This document shows positions 8,418 through 10,033 of a stretch of 10,033 bases of DNA, piece after piece (positions within the stretch are counted from its first letter, which is position 1; each line of letters starts with the position of its first letter). Made by a program: the position numbers and the translations under genes. The stretch covers positions 1 through 10,033 of the forward strand of contig JAOXYB010068922.1 in NCBI GenBank assembly GCA_028565635.1. Reading direction: 5' to 3'. This DNA is from Phoronis ovalis. Lineage: Eukaryota > Phoronida > Phoronidae. Under the pieces are notes generated by a model. It worked only from the letters and a program-made list of their open reading frames with translations. It did no database searches and had not been told where the DNA came from.

Positions 8418-9000
8418 GTTTGTTCTTTTTGCGTATATAATTATGATTTATCTGACAAATGTTATGATAGGCTGAGCTTATTAAATCCAATTTTTAAATA
8501 GATTTTTGAATTATAGTCATTTCCTTTTGTAACATGATATAATTCTATCTGTAAATTTCTGTACCATCGACTAGAAACATGTAAATGTATGTTTTATCAT
8601 TCTTCCTGTGTATTACTGATAACATGTACATTTCTTGGAGAAATAATGTTGTTAGGGCTTTATCGGAAAAAAAAAATGTTATGTTTCTCATGAAGAATGA
8701 TGAAAAATGAGAGATAGAATGTAACAAATGGAAGTAATAAAGAAGCAAACTTTTTGTTAAATGAGGTTTTAAAAGTTGAATGTAAATTTTAGTTTGTTTT
8801 TATATAATTAATAGAGCAATAAAAATTAAAAATACTTTTATTAAAAGCACAATTTCTTATATTAATCTAGTTTGGTATTAACAAATATTGGTAGGTTAAG
8901 AGTTGCAAATCCCAAAAATATAAAAAGAAACAAGTTTGACAAGGGCTCAAATATATGGTTACTGAACCAGAAAGAAATGCATTATTCTGTTTTTTTTCAG

Positions 9001-9041
9001 GCAAAAGATGTGTGATATTACAAAATTACACAACTCTATAA
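9001..9041 (+). CDS. Host gene, putative terminal exon E with stop codon
   Basis: A strong acceptor (T-run followed by CAG, ending at 9000) starts this exon. With the single G carried from exon D the first bases GC make Gly. The reading continues KRCVILQNYTTL and stops at TAA (9039-9041). The junction gives EKGRKK-G-KRC, a natural continuation of the basic tail. With this exon the visible part of the protein is 190 residues. The coding part is only 41 nt, so support comes from acceptor strength and phase. The weak alternative is the exon at 6372. A variant poly(A) signal ATTAAA at 9284-9289 would give a 3' untranslated region of about 260-270 nt. Confidence 0.5.
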
Positions 9042-9066
9042 GTTATATCTATTCAGCTGCATACGC

Positions 9067-9137
9067 ACTCAGCAGGATACTCGAGGTTGGATATCATAGA
9101 ACCAACTATGATGTCCAACACGAGTATCGCGCTCAGT
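9067..9137 (+). repeat. Long near-perfect hairpin (28 pairs, 6-nt loop)
   Basis: The left arm 9067-9099 and right arm 9106-9137 form 28 base pairs. A 13-pair run (9086-9098 with 9107-9119, one of them U-G) is extended by the loop-closing pair 9099-9106. After a small internal loop (9084-9085 opposite 9120) come 8 pairs (9076-9083 with 9121-9128), two mismatches and 6 more pairs around one C-C mismatch. The loop is aaccaa. Outside the arms the flanks do not match, so the structure is confined to 71 nt. The size resembles a microRNA precursor, but the remnant of a foldback or MITE-type element is equally possible. It is more GC-rich than its surroundings and sits in the proposed 3' UTR. Confidence 0.8.
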
Positions 9138-9283
9138 GAGAATTATTTTTGGGATACGAAGTAGCCTATCACACTGTCTATATAACCTACAGAGTCGTGC
9201 ATTATGAAATGTTAAAATTGAAAAAAAAACTAGTGTACTGTATTGCAGTAACACAATTTAATAGCAACTAGCTGTAACATAAC

Positions 9284-9289
9284 ATTAAA
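9284..9289 (+). terminator. Candidate poly(A) signal (ATTAAA) of the host gene
   Basis: ATTAAA is the commonest variant of the animal poly(A) hexamer. It lies about 245 bases after the proposed stop at 9039-9041. I saw no canonical AATAAA closer. The support is positional only. Confidence 0.3.
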
Positions 9290-9301
9290 ACCCTATATCT
9301 C

Positions 9302-9430
9302 AGTAACAAGATATTTTAGTAGCGCACAACACCAGGTAAAAAGTGATATCTTAAAAACATGTAACCTTAAAATGCAGCTTTTTTTTTAGTAACATAGGAT
9401 TTATTTAAAAAGCACACGACGCCAAAAAAA
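9302..9430 (+). repeat. Degenerate repeat pair, about 86 bp apart
   Basis: The first copy reads agtaacaagatatttt followed by agtagcgcacaacacc and an A-rich run (from 9302). The second reads agtaacataggattta, then aaaagcacacgacgcc and an A-rich run (from 9388). The order of blocks is the same and about three quarters of positions agree by eye. The gcacacgacgcc-type block is the only CG-containing part nearby. Confidence 0.55.
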
Positions 9431-9584
9431 AACACTAATATATTGACAACTTATTTAAAATGATTTATTAAAAAATAGCATTATAGTAGTGACGTATTTA
9501 ATAGTTAAAATTAGAATACAGCTGACAAAGCCAACAGGGGCATTCAGTGTTCTTTTCATCTTTCATATTGTTGTCGCAGTCTCC

Positions 9585-9589
9585 ATTGG
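9585..9589 (-). promoter_or_regulatory. Inverted CCAAT box upstream of the possible next gene
   Basis: ATTGG within ctccattggttgag reads CCAAT on the opposite strand and sits about 100 bases before the ATG at 9691, a usual distance for an NF-Y type site. A weak TATA-like ttttatag follows at 9648-9654. This is supporting evidence for a promoter, not proof. Confidence 0.35.
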
Positions 9590-9690
9590 TTGAGCCATTC
9601 AAGAAGCTTTTGCTCAGGCTTGTGGTTTGAAAGTCCTCACACCTAAATTTTATAGTGTATGACTCTTTAAACCCTTATAAACAAAACAAA

Positions 9691-9710
9691 ATGGCTGAAC
9701 TGAAGATAAG
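9691..9710 (+). CDS. Possible first coding exon of a downstream gene (partial)
   Basis: ATGGCTGAACTGAAGATAAG is followed by GTAATT at 9711. It encodes MAELKI plus two bases of a seventh codon, so splicing would be in phase 2. Without splicing the frame ends at once in TAA, so it makes sense only as a spliced first exon. The start context is excellent (A at -3, G at +4) and promoter-like elements lie upstream. The product cannot be identified from six residues, and no second exon is evident before the window ends. Confidence 0.35.
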
Positions 9711-10033
9711 GTAATTTTCGTGAAAATATAAGTTTTAATATAATTAAAATGTATGGATCTTGGATAGAAAAGCTTGAACATGTCTGTTAACTAAATCTAC
9801 ACACTTGGTGCAGAACCTGCCACCAGGAGATTGAAAGCTAAGAAAATACAACAAGTCATGAATGTAAAATTGAACGGTGCTATATAGTAATGATAAGTTT
9901 ACTTGAATGGGACACCCCTGCAACAGATCTGTGTTCAGTTCTCTCGCAAATCACCTGTAATTGTACCCCCAGCAGTAGGCTGGAGGTACTTTGGATTTAC
10001 CCTGTAACCGCCGCGTCAAATTCACTGTTATCG
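9711..10033 (+). other. Region after the possible first exon
   Basis: If the 9691 exon is real, this is its first intron. It becomes less AT-rich towards the end and contains a compact hairpin at 9963-9989. I see no convincing acceptor-exon combination before 10033. Confidence 0.4.
9963..9989 (+). repeat. Compact hairpin with 11-nt arms and 5-nt loop
   Basis: GTACCCCCAGC (9963-9973) pairs with GCTGGAGGTAC (9979-9989) at ten of eleven positions around the loop agtag. It is GC-rich in an AT-rich region. It could be a structured fragment of an interspersed repeat. No function is assigned. Confidence 0.6.

Larger units (their letters stand above)
6002..9000 (+). other. Putative last intron of the host gene, containing the antisense GPCR
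   Basis: This proposed intron of about 3 kb runs from GTAAAG at 6002 to the strong acceptor ctgttttttttcag ending at 9000. It holds the complete minus-strand receptor gene and its control sites. The part from 6002 to about 7280 is AT-rich, with several AATAAA hexamers (for example 6582-6587 and 6653-6658), a tandem duplication at 6796-6885 and a competing acceptor at 6371. The part from about 8420 to 9000 shows nothing recognisable. Its extent depends on the terminal exon call. Confidence 0.5.
9042..9690 (+). other. Proposed 3' UTR of the host gene and intergenic spacer
   Basis: This stretch lies between the proposed host stop and the possible next start codon. It contains a strong 71-nt hairpin (9067-9137), a variant poly(A) signal (9284-9289), a degenerate repeat pair (9302-9430) and, from about 9550, a less AT-rich patch with an inverted CCAAT box. 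The minus-strand open stretch at 9069-9254 runs through the hairpin and is not supported as a gene. Confidence 0.5.

Noticed and set aside
8545-8748. Minus-strand 67-codon stretch upstream of the GPCR
   Set aside because: It is Phe/Leu-rich by AT composition, out of frame with the receptor, upstream of the TATA-like box, and has no similarity.
9069-9254. Minus-strand 61-codon stretch across the hairpin
   Set aside because: It is explained by the inverted repeat and has no protein features.
9624-9640. tRNA-like ggtttgaaagtcc motif
   Set aside because: It does not match a tRNA B box and no cloverleaf can be drawn around it.

Overview
This window looks like nuclear DNA from an animal, most likely a marine invertebrate. 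The evidence is long introns with GT...AG ends, short exons separated by kilobases, roughly two-thirds A+T composition (judged by eye), AATAAA-type polyadenylation signals, and an intronless class A GPCR with no clear vertebrate subfamily identity. The phylum cannot be read from the sequence. I found no bacterial operon logic, CRISPR array, tRNA or rRNA gene, or recognisable transposase or reverse transcriptase.

Plus-strand host gene (403 to about 9041, 5' end outside the window). Four internal exons can be assembled at 403-525, 1668-1832, 2172-2234 and 5821-6001. The first three are exact multiples of three with phase-0 junctions, and the fourth ends in phase 1. A strong acceptor at 9000 opens a phase-compatible last exon with a stop at 9039-9041. 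The predicted 190-residue C-terminal piece is helical and charged at first. It then carries a basic nuclear-localisation-like cluster, an acidic Ser/Asp/Glu stretch and an Arg/His-rich stretch. I do not recognise the family. A nuclear protein is an inference from composition.

Minus-strand GPCR (8317-7337). This is a complete, intronless, 326-residue seven-transmembrane receptor with ERY, WxP-like and NPxxY-like motifs. It has two unusual substitutions: Tyr at the CWxP tryptophan and Met at the NPxxY proline. If the 9001 exon is right, the receptor gene is nested antisense inside the last intron (6002-9000) of the host gene. It has its own TATA-like box at 8410-8417, two tiny upstream ORFs and a poly(A) signal at 7281-7286.

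3' flank. Just after the host stop is a near-perfect 71-nt hairpin (9067-9137), followed by degenerate repeats. At 9691-9710 there is a possible first coding exon of another plus-strand gene, with a good Kozak context, a donor site and an upstream inverted CCAAT box.

Introns hold mostly AT-rich sequence with no supported genes. They contain a degenerate ~150-bp tandem repeat (1175-1400), a ~45-bp dispersed repeat in two introns (2270-2314 and 5384-5431), a ~53-bp tandem duplication (6796-6885) and several short hairpins. There is no evidence that the two main genes work together. Their relationship is positional.
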